From Basidiobolus meristosporus CBS 931.73 (lineage: Eukaryota > Basidiobolomycota > Basidiobolomycetes > Basidiobolales > Basidiobolaceae), in contig MCFE01000121.1 of the NCBI GenBank assembly GCA_002104905.1, positions 1-64,000 of the forward strand: DNA of 64,000 nt, written 5' to 3'. The position numbers were made by a program, and so were the translations under genes. A model generated the notes under the pieces. That model was given only the letters and a program-made list of their open reading frames with translations, had not been told where the DNA came from and searched no databases. Shown here piece after piece: positions 32,392-43,965 of the stretch; the stretch's first letter is position 1; the number at the start of each line of letters is the position of its first letter.

Positions 32392-33528
32392 ATGGCCGAT
32401 CAGGACCAACTTATCGCACAGTTCAACAGCATCACAGGAAGTGATGTGCAGAACGCCAAATTTTTCCTTGAAGCCAATAACTGGGACGTTAATGCGGCGG
32501 TCAGCAATTTCTTTGAATCAGGCGAACCAAATGTCGCCTCCAATTCCCCCAGTGAGCCTCCACAGCCACAGCCACAGACACAGCCCTCAGTGACTACCTC
32601 GCGACCAACCAGGGCTTCAGGCATCGCTACTTTCCACGATCTTGAAAAAGAGGATTCAGACGAGGAGAAGCAAAGCTACTTTACTGGTGGAGAGAAGTCC
32701 GGCATGTTGGTGCAGGATCCCAACTTGAAAAAAGAGAAATCAAACGCACTGGTCGATGACATCTTAAAAAAGGCTGCCGAGGGCGGAGAAAGTTACCCGC
32801 CTTGGGAGGAGGAGGAGGAGGCCCCAAGTCAACCACATTTCTTCACTGGTGCCGGTCGTTCTCTTGGTGGCCCGAGTGGTGATGCTTCCACAACTCAACC
32901 ATCCAGCTCACGACCCGCCAATTCCGCCACAGACAACACCCCTGTTGTGCGAAACTTGACCTTCTGGAGAAATGGGTTTAATATTGATGACGAGCCGCTC
33001 AGGAGCTACGACGAGCCAGAGAATCAAGAGTTCCTGCAAGCCATCAACCGTGGCCAGGCGCCTCTGTCGCATCTGAATGTTCGCCCTGGTCAACCAGTGG
33101 ATTTGCGGGTTGCCAAAAGACTGGACGAAGACTATATTCCTCCGCCAAAGGTGTTGAAGCCATTCAGTGGCTCTGGACAGAGGTTGGGCGGCGTTGCGCC
33201 TGCGATAACTTCCTACAAAACCCCAGGGGCATTCCCAGAGTCGGATCAGCCACCAGCTCAGGTAGAGGAAGAGGTTAAGGTGGACGAAAGCCAGCCTGTA
33301 ACTTCCATCCAGATTCGTTTGGCTGATGGAAGTCGACTTGTCGGCAAGTTCAACCACAGCCACACAGTTGGAGATATTCGTCGCTTCATCAACTCCTCCA
33401 GACCCTCCGACATTGGCCGCGATTACACTCTCCAGACCTCGTTCCCCGTGCAGCGTCTGACCGATGATTCCGCCACTTTGGAGCAAGCATCACTGCTTAA
33501 TTCAGTTGTTATGCAACGTTATGCCTAA
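32392..33528 (+). CDS. p47/Shp1-like UBA-SEP-UBX adaptor of Cdc48/p97
   Basis: An intronless 378-residue frame. Residues 3-42 form a UBA-type domain (QLIAQFNSITGSDVQNAKFF, LEANNWDVNAAVSNFF). A Pro/Gln- and acid-rich linker follows with FTGGEKSGMLVQDPN and FTGAGRSLGG, the binding elements typical of p47. The SEP domain is at about 187-250 (NLTFWRNGFNIDDEPLRSYD, FLQAINRGQAP) and the UBX domain at about 302-378 (SIQIRLADGSRLVGKFN, SFPVQRLTDDSATLEQASLL). Family members recruit Cdc48/p97 to ubiquitinated cargo, membrane fusion and PP1 regulation. Length and order match p47/Shp1 closely. Confidence 0.93.
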   Translation: MADQDQLIAQFNSITGSDVQNAKFFLEANNWDVNAAVSNFFESGEPNVASNSPSEPPQPQPQTQPSVTTSRPTRASGIATFHDLEKEDSDEEKQSYFTGGEKSGMLVQDPNLKKEKSNALVDDILKKAAEGGESYPPWEEEEEAPSQPHFFTGAGRSLGGPSGDASTTQPSSSRPANSATDNTPVVRNLTFWRNGFNIDDEPLRSYDEPENQEFLQAINRGQAPLSHLNVRPGQPVDLRVAKRLDEDYIPPPKVLKPFSGSGQRLGGVAPAITSYKTPGAFPESDQPPAQVEEEVKVDESQPVTSIQIRLADGSRLVGKFNHSHTVGDIRRFINSSRPSDIGRDYTLQTSFPVQRLTDDSATLEQASLLNSVVMQRYA

Positions 33529-33979
33529 ATCGATTCAATCAACAGAATAAAAATTTATCTACATTTACAAGGCGGATCATGTTCGCGGATATTTTCCCGT
33601 TATATTATCGTAATCGGACATATGGATGAAATATCTGGGATGATTGTTGGGCGTAATAGGATGGTAAAAGCCAAGCATTGTTCACCTACCAATTTGTGGC
33701 TAATTTACCCAACCAGCTATCATATCGACGAACATCCATATTACAGGCATTCTGCATTTGTGAATATTGTGGGTAACCGAAGTGGCGATTAATTGAAACG
33801 GCATAGCCTCACTAAATGAGATAACCCTTTCTAGCTCTTTGACTAGTCTATAATACAATACTCAGTAACCACTAGTACGTAAGTTTCTGACATCTAGTAT
33901 CGCACGCAACTCTGCGTACTTGGTTCTTTGCTGATCTTATCAACCGCATACACACACAGCTTCTCTTGGCTCTTCCACA
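33529..33979. other. Intergenic, no gene seen
   Basis: The region holds the AATAAA at 33546-33551 (likely polyadenylation signal of the UBX gene) and the promoter of the following gene. Confidence 0.45.
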
Positions 33980-36900
33980 ATGCCTGGGGATCCTTCCTCA
34001 CACTCCCCGAGATTGGTTTCATCAAGCATCAACAGCAATAAATCATATAGAAACTCTATGCAAAAGTCGTTCGCCGGTACGTTCACACACCATTTTACCA
34101 ACTGAGAGTCCCATAAGGAAACGCTCCAAGCTTATTCTCCTGAGCAACGCTTAGATGGGCCAACGTTTCCTTTGGCTTACCTCCATTCAGCCCCCCCACC
34201 AATCCTTCCCCTCGCCGCTGGATATCCACTTTGTTAACGCCTTTGCCAACGAAACCCCTAGGTTCACGTGCCCAACAGAATAGAGCTCGCCTTGAAACTT
34301 CAAAGATATCCGGTCCGAAACCTTTGAATTTACCAAGCCTTCGTCGTGAGCATGCAACCGCACCCACGGTTCTGTCGGGTAGTTCTTGGCGGACGACACA
34401 TAGCGATTACAACCGGCAGGATCCTTCCCCCAGGACGGCCCCTTCTAACGATCCGAAGCACAGCACTCCAGTCACGAACATAAGAGCCTGGTCGAGTATA
34501 GTTCAGGTTCCTAGCAACACTATAACCGACGACGACTCTAGCCAAACCGCTGCTTTCAAACCAGGTAATGGAGGGTTTTCTCGACGACATTCACGGTGCC
34601 TCCGTTGACTAACTTGGCTTGCCTTTGATTTGAACGGAAATAGGGGACTCGCATGAGAAGGTAAGGGCACTAGTTTGGATAGCCTTAGGACGCGGAGAAT
34701 ATTCCTAGTCGACTTTGAAGATTTTCAGCACCGGGACCTCACGCTAATCCCTTCTTTTGCGTAGGGAGATGGGCTGGCCAAGTCGGACGATGAGGATAAA
34801 GGAGAAGAAAGAAACTGGGACGAGGTAATCTCTATTGCGCGTTCAGCGCGGTGAAAATATTGACATGAGCTGATATTTTGTGGTCGAACTTAGATGTCAG
34901 ATGAGAGTATTGACTTTTCAGTGGACGTTTTAGAATTCGCCGATGGCACTGTCAAGATTGATAAGATGGGGGAGGACAAAGTACCCAGCGATCCTTGGAA
35001 GCGACCGGTTAGCTCAAACCTTCCTCTCGACAACAGTACACCTCCACCACCACCACCGCCGCTACCACCATCTAACACATCGGAGGCCAAATCAAGGCCC
35101 AAACCTTCTTCCCCCGCTGTACTTGAGCCTCTTTCACCATTTGCTACGGATGCCGCACCGGCGACGGATCCCCACGAGAGCATCAACAAATCGCCAAATG
35201 ATCCAGGCTCAAACCATCCTAAGGAAACTCTCGACCACAATCACAGCGCGCTACCCAACGGAACCACGAGGAACGACTGGGCAGAAAAAGCAATGGCTTG
35301 CGCGGAGGACGGGAGCAAGAATCCATCTAAAGAGCTCTCATGGCGACGCCGGGCCCCTGTAGACAAATGCCCAGTCAGCCCCGAGAAGTTCGAGAATCAG
35401 TATCCGCATCGGTCAATCCATCCAGGAGAACATCATGGTGGATTGGACTGGAGATCATCATACGCGAACGGGAAGTCACGAATTGCTGGGCAGAATGCAC
35501 GCGGCCGAGATGATTTTGATAGATCGGAGTGTGATTCCAAGCGGGATGACAGGTGGGCGCATCAGTCGGAGGAGAACGATCAGGACCTTGATAAACGAGA
35601 GAACTGCGAACCGAAGGACCGTATGAAGTATTTCCAGGGGGAGAATCGTCGCACACCGAGGTTCAACCCAACCTTCGAAAAGAAAGGCCCCAGCATCTCC
35701 GACATCGACAAGATCATGTCCTCCATAAAACGCGAGCTATCCGCCAAGGGGACCTCCATTGAAGAAATGAAGTCCCGAGGGCCAAATGCCTCCAGCGAAC
35801 CCAATGAAAAGGAGAGAAGGAATTCTCAGGAAGTGGGGGAGGATCGGGAGTTGAGCGAGAGGCAGGAGTTGCTGGACGGTGGAGAGCCCGCGCTTTCTCC
35901 AGACCGCAAAGACTCCTCCTATTCGAGCCCACTTGTTGCTCAGAAGCCTCCCTCTTCACTACACTCCAACTCCACCCACATATCGAAAGTGTCGAGTGCT
36001 GAGCAAGTTGCTACGGGATGCGTGAGTAATTCGCGATCAAGCCCACCCGAACCCTCTCAAGATAAGAGTCGCAGCTGGGATACCGACAAATTAGCCCCAA
36101 AGCCCTTCCATGAGAACGGCCCCAACACAAACACAAACTCCGTTCCAGAGGCAGCTTCTCTCCATTCACAGGACAAACCCAAGAGAACCACAAGCGCCGA
36201 TCTCTCCCCAGGGCAGGCGTACTCGAGCAGCAACCGTCCCCGCAACGAGTCCTCATTCTTTTCCGGGAAACACGGCGTTGACGAGACGCTCAGCTCGACA
36301 GACGAGCCGGTGGACCCGTCGCTACTGCACCGTAAGGACGCCGCGAAGAACTGGATAGGGAAGGAAAGGAAGCTGCAGTTCTATTCCAACCGGTCAGATT
36401 CCTCCATCGAGATCGATCACAGTGCCCCGTTTACGTTTGGGAAGAAATACCTGTTTTCAAGCTCCCAGGATGAAGAGGTGTTGGGAGGCAAGAGCAAAGG
36501 TGCGTAGTACATGCTTATTAGCTGCAGCCAGCGCGCTGACATTGGTGACATTTGTGTAGCCTCGAAGCCTAGTCCGATCGGGGAGAAGAGGGGGGTGCTC
36601 GCGTTTGGAATCGATCTTGCCGAAGGTATTTACCACCACGACTGCAAACATGCGCATCACCCATCTAACCATCCGGTTTAGGCAGATCCCCCATCGCGTT
36701 CTTGGAGAAAGGAGAAGATAAGCAGCCATCCAAAGGTTAGTCACCTCCCTTCCTTCCCGTTTAAGATGCCAACCATCTGGGTAGTTTGGTGGATCCGAAT
36801 TTAACCGTCCTCTGTGTTGCATTACAATCAGCGGGCAAGAAGCACAGCACCTTCAACCAGTCGTGCAACGTGTTTCCAAAGGAATTCGAATCGATTGCTG

Positions 36901-38246
36901 GCAAATTGGGAAGTGTCGGATTCATGGTAGCTAGTGAAATCATCGACGACGCCGAGAAGCGCCCGACCGGTGACAAGGAAGGCCCCGGCAGCCCAAATGG
37001 CCAACAGGCAACGAAGCCATCCGGTAAATCGGAGGTATGCCTGCATAGAAGCGATCCTACGGAGGGTTTTACTAACCATGCTTCCCACCACAGGCTCGCT
37101 CCACTGGTGGCCCATCCGAATCTCGAATCGCGAGTTGGTCTCGTCCATCGAAAAACGACCATAGAAAAGCCTCTGCCGGCGGCCCCCTGCAAGACACACC
37201 CAAGGCTGCCTGGACAAACGAAAAGCCCATTTCGCTGGAGAACTCGAATCACTCGGATGCTGTCAACACCGGCTCTGACGACCCCAACAACACCAAGTCC
37301 TCAAAAGCGTCCCCTCCCCTCAAGGGTCGAGGTAATTCCGGTCCATCCTAAGGTTTCCCCACCTGCACCCTAACCCCCTCATCCGCCAGATCTAGGATAC
37401 ACCGCCTTCTCAAAAGCACCTCCCGGGAAGTCGAACTTCATGTACACTCCTCTCCCGCAAGAAATGGGCTCTCCAACGCTGTGGGTGAAGCCACACCCAG
37501 GCCTCAGAATGGCTCAAGGGGAGCCAGGTAGTATGGGAATGTCTCAGGTCCCCATGCTCCCGCCGTTGATGGATCCCTCGCAGGCGATGCCCCCTAGATC
37601 CCCGCAACAGCCGGTCAACACACAATACGTCCAATTCGTACCTCTAGCCATGCCGCCCCACCAGTTCATGCCGCCCTACGCAAACATGCCTCTTGCGCCA
37701 TATCCACAAATGAACATGACCATGGACGAGATGAACCAGGCTGGTTGGGTGATGCAGCCGGCCCCCATGGGCCAGTATCACTCCATGCCCAACAACCCGA
37801 ACTACCAGTACTCCAAGAGGGGTCACCACCACCACCATGAACGTTCACCCCAACAATCATTCCAACGAACCCCGCCCTACCAGAACCAGAACCAAAACCA
37901 GCACCGACCGCCAGCCCAAAACTTCCCGTACTCCCAACAGCCCCCGTACTCATCGAAACTCTCCGACCCCATCAACGCTTCGCCCCGTCTACCCAACACG
38001 AATATCCCCCCGCAGTTCCAGCGCCAGGCTGGCCTGATGACCTCCAACGCCCCACCCAACTACTCAATGTACAAGGGCGAGATGGACGGGATCCCGAGAA
38101 ACCCAAACCAAAGCCACCCACGCCACCTGAACCAGCGGGGTCGTGGGGCGCACGCCTGGTCCGGGATGAACCAGCGGCCGGGCAACGCGAACTACCCCAC
38201 GGGATTCGTTTCCAGCCATCGAGGAAATAGTCGCAACATGTACTAG
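33980..38246 (+). CDS. Large low-complexity protein of unknown function, 10 exons
   Basis: The exons are 33980-34076, 34145-34564, 34644-34660, 34765-34824, 34894-36499, 36560-36625, 36682-36735, 36832-37034, 37094-37331 and 37390-38246 (1205 residues, phases consistent). No globular domain is recognised. A conserved-looking stretch joins exons 4 and 5 (ERNWDEMSDESIDFSVDVLE then FADGTVKIDK). The middle is rich in Ser, Glu, Arg and Pro, with a possible helix GPSISDIDKIMSSIKRELS. The C-terminal 280 residues are Pro/Met/Gln/Asn-rich with a short His run (RGHHHHHERSPQQ). This composition resembles mRNP or P-body proteins such as 4E-T-like scaffolds, but no eIF4E-binding motif survives in my exon model, so function is open. 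Confidence 0.78.
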
Positions 38247-38296
38247 TCAAGCAGACCCGTCTGGACTGATCCAGGGCTTCGACGGGAGCCTTCCCA

Positions 38297-38332
38297 TCAC
38301 CATCACCATCACCACTACCACCACCACAACAT
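38297..38332 (+). repeat. CAC/CAT trinucleotide microsatellite
   Basis: An uninterrupted run of CAT/CAC/TAC triplets in the 3' flank of the large gene. Confidence 0.75.
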
Positions 38333-38622
38333 CTTGCTTCGATCTGGCGGGAGAACCCCAGCTCCGTCGCGCTCCTTCCCTACCCCATCTTTGCAGGCAG
38401 ACCCACTCCGCCGCCGAATCGTATGAGCCTTCACTTTATTCTAGCTTCACTATGCTGCCATCATTTCCTGTATCTCCTTCGACCCTACACTGACGTCAAT
38501 CTAGTTAATCCATCCATATCCCACTCTCTTTAGTTCCAGTATATCCATCCCCGACCCATCCCCCATCCTATGTGTTTCCGTCCCAAAAACCCACTAAAAC
38601 CTGTGAGGGTGGCAATGAACGA

Positions 38623-38695
38623 GCATTCCTAGTAATATTCCAAGTGTCGAGTGGAAACGTGCATTCTAGGCAATATCCCAAGTGTTGAGGGGAGT
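38623..38695 (+). repeat. 36-bp imperfect direct duplication
   Basis: GCATTCCTAGTAATATTCC with its following AAGTGTCGAG is repeated as GCATTCTAGGCAATATCCC and AAGTGTTGAG. Confidence 0.7.
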
Positions 38696-39034
38696 TGATC
38701 CAGATCTAGATCCATACGAGTAATTCCCCCACTCCACCAACCATCTTCGGAAGAATACCGGAAAGAATTCGCCCTACGTCTGATCGGTTGGTGACTGTTA
38801 CATTCAACCATCCATATCTTGACATATGCAGGTAAGGAGGTACCAGCCAATGAGCGGGGAGGGGGTTAGGTTTGGTAATAACTCTATATTTCTGCCATTC
38901 TATAACTCCACCCGACGAGTCGCCAATGGAATGGTTGAATAGGCGAGCACAAATTGGTACTATTCAGCAGCGTTGGCTTTTCTGAACCTGTGCTCTTCTC
39001 TCCGAGGAGATAGCCAGTGCTGCTGCTTCACGAG

Positions 39035-40327
39035 ATGACCACCAGCCTCGACAAAGCTTCCTGGGATTATGATCCGGGGTATGACCTGCGCCTGTTGGAG
39101 GGCGCCCAGGTCATCCAAATCCTCAACATCTCCCTAAACTCCGCCTCCATCATTTGCGGCTCCCTGGTGCTCGTCGTATACTTCCTCATCCGCTCATACG
39201 AGCCCAAACTCATGGACCGGGTCTCCCTGCGTCTCACCGCGGTGATCTCGTTGGTCGACGTGCTGCGGGCTGCCACCTACATCGCCTTCACCTTCATAAC
39301 CTCCGCGGGCCCGGGGTGCAAGTTCTCGGCGTGGTAAACAGCGCGGAAGGAAAGTTCCCCCGAACAACACCTTGGACTAACCTCGCTTTTCCAATAGGGC
39401 CATCCTCTTCCTCACGAATTACTACGTGTTCCTCACCTGCATGATCGCCTTCAACCTCCAGTACGTCTTCTTGCACTACCAACCCTATCAGAACCGGTTG
39501 GAAAGGAAGTACTTCCTGGTATCCACCACCCTCTCCTTCGCCACCACCCTCCCCGCCTTGATCTGGGACCGGGTTGGCTGGGACGACAGCACGGGCGCTT
39601 GTTGGTGGAGACACTACTCGGCAATCAGGACCAAGATATGGGAGTGGGGCAGCTTCCTGATCTGGGTCATCCTCGGGACGATCTATTGCACGGTGGTGGT
39701 TGTGTTGGTGGTGATCAAGCTGCAGAGAAACAAGGCTCGGCTGAAGGTTCTGAACGAGGTCAGCCCGCCGGACGAGTTCGCCATCTGCCAGAGCGAGAGG
39801 ATGGAGTCTTACCGGACCGTCAACAGGCTCGTCACCCGAATCACCCTTTACATCCTCATCCCCATCGTGACCCAGGGCGGGTTCATCCTGATGGAGATCT
39901 GGCTGCAGTTCAAACACACCATGAACCCCGGCATCAACTACTGGTCGGTCATAGGAACCGACTTGTCTGGTCAAGAGTGCTACTTTCCTTGTCTTAGGGC
40001 CGACGTCTGACGCTTTGCTTCACAGGTATCCTGAACCTCTTCGCTTTCTTGCTGGACCCCGCGCTTCGCAACGCCATGACCACGGTGCGTGGCCAGTTGA
40101 TGGCACAGTACGGCTCCGGGGGGCCGTCCCGCGCGTTCGTCACCCCCTCCCGTCCGGTCTACCCGGTCAAACGGGACGACTGCACGACCAGATTCATGCG
40201 GTGGTTTGTTCGGAGATTTCTTGGCCCGGGCCTCGACGAGCCGGTCCCGTTGGATCCGCTCAACGTGGAGGGGCGGCCCAGTTGGGCTCGCGAGATGACC
40301 GGCAAACCTGGTCCAATCCCCGTATGA
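39035..40327 (+). CDS. Seven-transmembrane receptor, cAMP-receptor-like/Git3-type
   Basis: Three exons, 39035-39333, 39398-39969 and 40026-40327, give 390 residues. Seven hydrophobic segments are visible, at about 26-52, 62-88, 101-125, 140-163, 185-212, 245-272 and 283-308. Landmarks are ICGSLVLVVYFLIRSYEPKL (TM1 and first loop), RLTAVISLVDVLRAATYIAF (TM2), and Cys near 95 and in GACWWRHYS (a probable disulfide). The end of TM7 is FAFLLDPALRNAM, with DP where animal receptors carry NPxxY. This fits the fungal/amoebal cAR-like class that senses nutrients or signals through G proteins. The basic C-tail (VKRDDCTTRFMRWFVRRF) is cytosolic. The ligand is unknown. Confidence 0.85.
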
Positions 40328-42045
40328 CATCCACCGCCGTGTCACGTGGCCGGCCGGCTAACCGTCATCTCCGACGGGGAGCACCGACCACCGTGGACAA
40401 TCCGTCGGTGATTCTCCATGGTTGGTCGGTCTTCCTAACCGGCTTGGCGTCGCCCCTGGATCCCATGCACGCCACACCATGCCAGCCCTCGGGAAAATTG
40501 GTCGAGATCTGCACAGTCGAGCCTGGCAATCGTGTACACCCTCACCTGTACCCTTCCGCGCACGTCAGCCGTCAGCTACCTGTCGACCTCTGCATCATCC
40601 CCGGTATCTTCCCGTGCGCTCCATCCGATTCCACGACAAGTTCTGTGGAATAGGGTTCCCAGACCTCCACGCTGCCTCGATACCCACCCGTCCATCCCCT
40701 GCCACCATCTCGGGAACTCCCCAAACCGAAGTTCTGAACGCGATCCTCTCCCCCCTCCACAGCACAACCCCAGTGATTGTAGGTCCATCGGACAATAAAT
40801 CCACCTGTGAATTTCAACCAGCATTTAGCCATGGCCACTCTGTGTCCAGCAACAATCGCATAGCATTCAACGATTGATTCCCCCAAGATCTCCCCTCCCC
40901 CCGCTGCAGTATTTCGGAGGGGCGGGGGTGAGAGCATTGCACACACCAAACTGGTGGTTGGATTCAGTACACCCAAATGTCGTATTGGAGATTTCCAATG
41001 ACCACCGTTCATGGGTTTAAACTTCCAACATGTGGATAAAATCTCCCATCTAATATATAGGCTGCCGTATGCATCATTTACATGCAAAGGACAAAGCTTT
41101 ACTACCACCTTTTCATAATGGTTGGGGTTAGAAGTAACATGGGGGATAAGCGGGTTGTTTTGTTTCACTGAATGGCTCACAGAGGGTGGAGGTGGTACTT
41201 GGTTTTTTGTGTGGTCATGGTAAAACAAGCATGTCAAATATGCTTAGGTAGGTTCCAAGAACATATGGGCTAGATTTGAAGGTCTTATTCAAGGTATTCC
41301 AGGAATATCCCATCAATGGATTTGGGCAAGACATCTCAAGACCCATATGGCTGCTTCAAATCACTAAGTGAGCAGACCATTCAGGCGTAATCACATAATT
41401 CACATCACAGATGAGCCTGGAGCCACCTTTGGTTGCTAGTATTGATTCATCCAAGGTGCCACCCCTCACTTCTCTGTCCAAGCCCCATGTGCATTTCAGT
41501 TGCTCCAGCAATAAGTCACATCAGAACTATACCCTATAAAAAATTTCAAATTTAGAATTCATCTGATTTCCAGCTGGTATAAAACTGTTATTCTAATGGT
41601 ATTCAGCTGGTATCCAGCGGTGTGATTTGTTCAAACATTCACTTTCAATTCTTGATGGAAGTAGAGGGCAGCTAATCACCAAATTTGGTATGAATTCAGG
41701 TTGGCCTAGTCTCCTCTTGAGAAATATGTCTGCTTGTCTGCCCAACTGCTAGTGCATGAGATGATCATAGTTGTCAAAATTGAGAAACTTGGGATTCAGC
41801 TGATTTTATGATGGTATTGCGCTGGCCTTTTCTTAATTTTCTCCCAATGTATAGCCTAGCAATATGAGTTTGCTGTAGGCCTATTAACTATTAGCATTTG
41901 TGTGCTTTAGAGAACCCTGCAAGTAGTGGGAGTAGTTGGAGGCTGGTAATCAGGTGATTTCCACTCAATTGTTAATGGTGCATTAAAGGAGCACCAACAG
42001 AGTCCTTAAGAAAGAGTTTAACCAAAGGCAAGTCTTATGAGAAAT
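40328..42045. other. Island edge and transition to repeat DNA
   Basis: A 221-codon minus frame (40572-41237) and several plus frames overlap here without family motifs; I do not count them as genes. From about 41220, sequence resembling eroded LTR1 appears (AGGTTCCAAGAACATATGGG at about 41251) and CpG drops. Confidence 0.4.
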
Positions 42046-42400
42046 AGTTGTGATGATCCCATCAAGAGACCATCACAAAATTCAAATCCTGTGACTAGAA
42101 GGTATGGATCCCATCAGGACACCATGCAAAGACCATAAAAAAAAATTGCACCTCAGATATCACAAAAAACTTGGTCAAAATATCTCATCACAACAATACA
42201 TAAGTGGCTATTGATTGGTTCTCTAACAGTTCCCTCACTTTCTGATCCCAGGAACTAAATCACCTCCTATATTTGTGTATGCTGATTGGCTATTGCCTCT
42301 TTGTCACACTCCCTACTTCCTGCCTCAACCAATGCTTATACTTTTCATGCTTACATATTGGTTTATTTCTGATGAAACATCAGTTGTTACTCATATGCCA
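42046..42400 (+). repeat. Repeat family LTR2, solo copy
   Basis: It begins TGTGATGATCCCATC and ends TCATATGCCA, giving TG...CA ends. It aligns over its whole length with 58512-58873 (shared blocks GATCCCATCAGGACACCATG / GATCCTTTCAGGACACTATG and ACCTCCTAT(A/G)TTTGT), and its first 80 bases with 60240-60323. It is probably the LTR of a gypsy-type element; orientation is not certain. Confidence 0.55.
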
Positions 42401-42402
42401 AT

Positions 42403-42753
42403 TGCTTTGTAGGAATTTGAAATTCCACCTAAATATTCAGCTAACTTAGTCACTTTGATCCTTACCTTTAGGTCCTGAAGATTACTGACCAAAGTCCTTG
42501 TTGAGATTTACTCAGAATATTTTCACCAAAATATCATGTACCCAGAACATGAAAATTCTTAAAGCTGTCCAAACAGCCCCAAGCTTTGTGCACATGCTCT
42601 TGGCACCTTCTTAAGCCTATTCTACATGCTTGCTATGACAAAATCATGTAAAAGTATAAATACTACTTTTACATTCAATAAATCATTAAGTGAAAACTAC
42701 ATAATCTACTTGTTCTCCCAATCACTTCCAATATCTCCAAGACTCTTACAACA
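42403..42753 (+). repeat. 5' LTR of copia element C (LTR1)
   Basis: It matches LTR1 along its length, with TATAAATA near 42655 and the end TTACAACA at 42746-42753. The first bases are degenerate (TGCTTTGTAGGAATTTG), so the exact start is uncertain by a few bases. Confidence 0.75.
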
Positions 42754-42918
42754 GGTCATGAGCCCCAAGCTGTCACTCTCTGCAATTTCTACTACTGCTA
42801 TTACTGGAATTTTTCCCTCTGCTGAGAAGTTGGATGGATCTAACTACCAAGTATGGAAGGTGAAGATGAAGATACTGCTACAAGAAAGAGGCCTTGGGAT
42901 ATTGTCATGGGAGAAAAA

Positions 42919-43266
42919 GTTGTAAGAGTCTTGGAGAAATTGGAAGTGATTAGGAGAACAAGTAGATTATGTAGTTTTCACTTAATGATTTATTGAATGT
43001 AAAAGTAGTATTTATACATTTAACTGGTCTTGGCATAGCAAACACATAGAATAGGCTAAGGAAGGTCCCAAGAACATGTGTGCAAAGTTTGGGGCTGTTT
43101 GGACAACTTATCTAATTTTCATGTTCTGGGTACCTGGTCTTTTGGTGAAAATATTCTAAGTAAATCCCAACAAGGAATTTGGTCAGTATTCACTAGGATA
43201 TGAAGGTAATGATATAAGTGACTAAGTTAGGTGAATATATAAGTGGAAATACAAATTTTTACAACA
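42919..43266 (-). repeat. 3' LTR of copia element D
   Basis: LTR1 in minus orientation, bounded on the plus strand by GTTGTAAGAG and TTTTTACAACA. Confidence 0.85.
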
Positions 43267-43277
43267 ATCCCAATCAG

Positions 43278-43920
43278 CTAAATGTTCATACTGACTAGTC
43301 CTAACTTTGACCTAAGATATTCAAACTTGTCTCTAGCTAATGGTTTGGTAAATATGTCTGCAATCATTTCATTTGTAGGACAGTAAACTAAGCTAACTAA
43401 GGTATTTGCTATAGCTTCATGTATGAAATGATGTCTAATATCTATGTGCTTAGTTCTAGCATGAAAAGTTGGATTTCTACCTAATTGTATACATCCTTGA
43501 TTTTTTTGAAATAAAGTAATAGGCGTTTTTTGACATTGGCCTAAATCTGCAAGAAGTTTTCTTAACCACATTGCTTCTTTTGTAGCTTCACAGGCTGCCA
43601 TATACTTGGCCTCTGTGGTGGAAAGTGCCACAGTTGGTTGCTTTCTTGAATTCCATGAAATTGCTCCTTTACAGTAAAGAAAGGTGTATCCTGTGGTGGA
43701 TCTTCTGTCTTCTAAATTTCATCCCCAATCAGCATCAGAGTATCCCACAAGATCCTATTCTGAATCCTTATAAGTGTATCTTAAGCAGATATCAGCAGTT
43801 CCTTTTAGGTATCTCAAAATCCACTTAACTGCTGCAATATGATCAGATCCATAGTTCTGATTATGTTGGCTGACAACTCCTACTGAATTTGAGATATCTG
43901 GATGTGTTCCAAGCATGATA
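43278..43920 (-). pseudogene. Copia D RNase H
   Basis: The 3' part (43631-43278) is open: MALSTTEAKYMAACEATKEA, then ITLFQKNQGCIQLGRNPTFH and TKHIDIRHHFIHEA, the usual copia RNase H C-terminus. The upstream part to 43920 carries stops. Confidence 0.75.
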
Positions 43921-43965
43921 TACATCAGACTGCTGACCATAGATTAATAAGGAAAGTCAGGGCTT

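Larger units (their letters stand above)
38247..39034. other. Intergenic with microsatellite and short duplication
   Basis: No gene seen. It contains a CAC/CAT trinucleotide tract (38297-38332) and a roughly 36-bp imperfect duplication (38623-38695). Confidence 0.45.

Noticed and set aside
34077-34190. Two very short introns (30 and 26 nt) in the large gene, giving an YSPEQRLD eIF4E-like motif
   Set aside because: A single 68-bp intron (34077-34144) explains the frame with a size typical of the other genes, so the tiny introns and the motif are not needed.
39294-39974. 226-codon minus frame and other frames over the receptor gene
   Set aside because: The plus-strand exons encode seven membrane spans in a consistent phase; the antisense frame has only low-complexity Gly/Glu/Asp composition.
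21508-40327. Biosynthetic gene cluster or defence island
   Set aside because: The island genes have unrelated housekeeping roles (lipid, import, chromatin, redox, proteostasis, sensing) and mixed orientations, with no core synthase, nuclease or NLR-type gene.
40572-41237. 221-codon minus-strand open frame at the island edge
   Set aside because: No motif, overlapping open frames on both strands, no clear promoter or introns, and composition that keeps frames open by chance.
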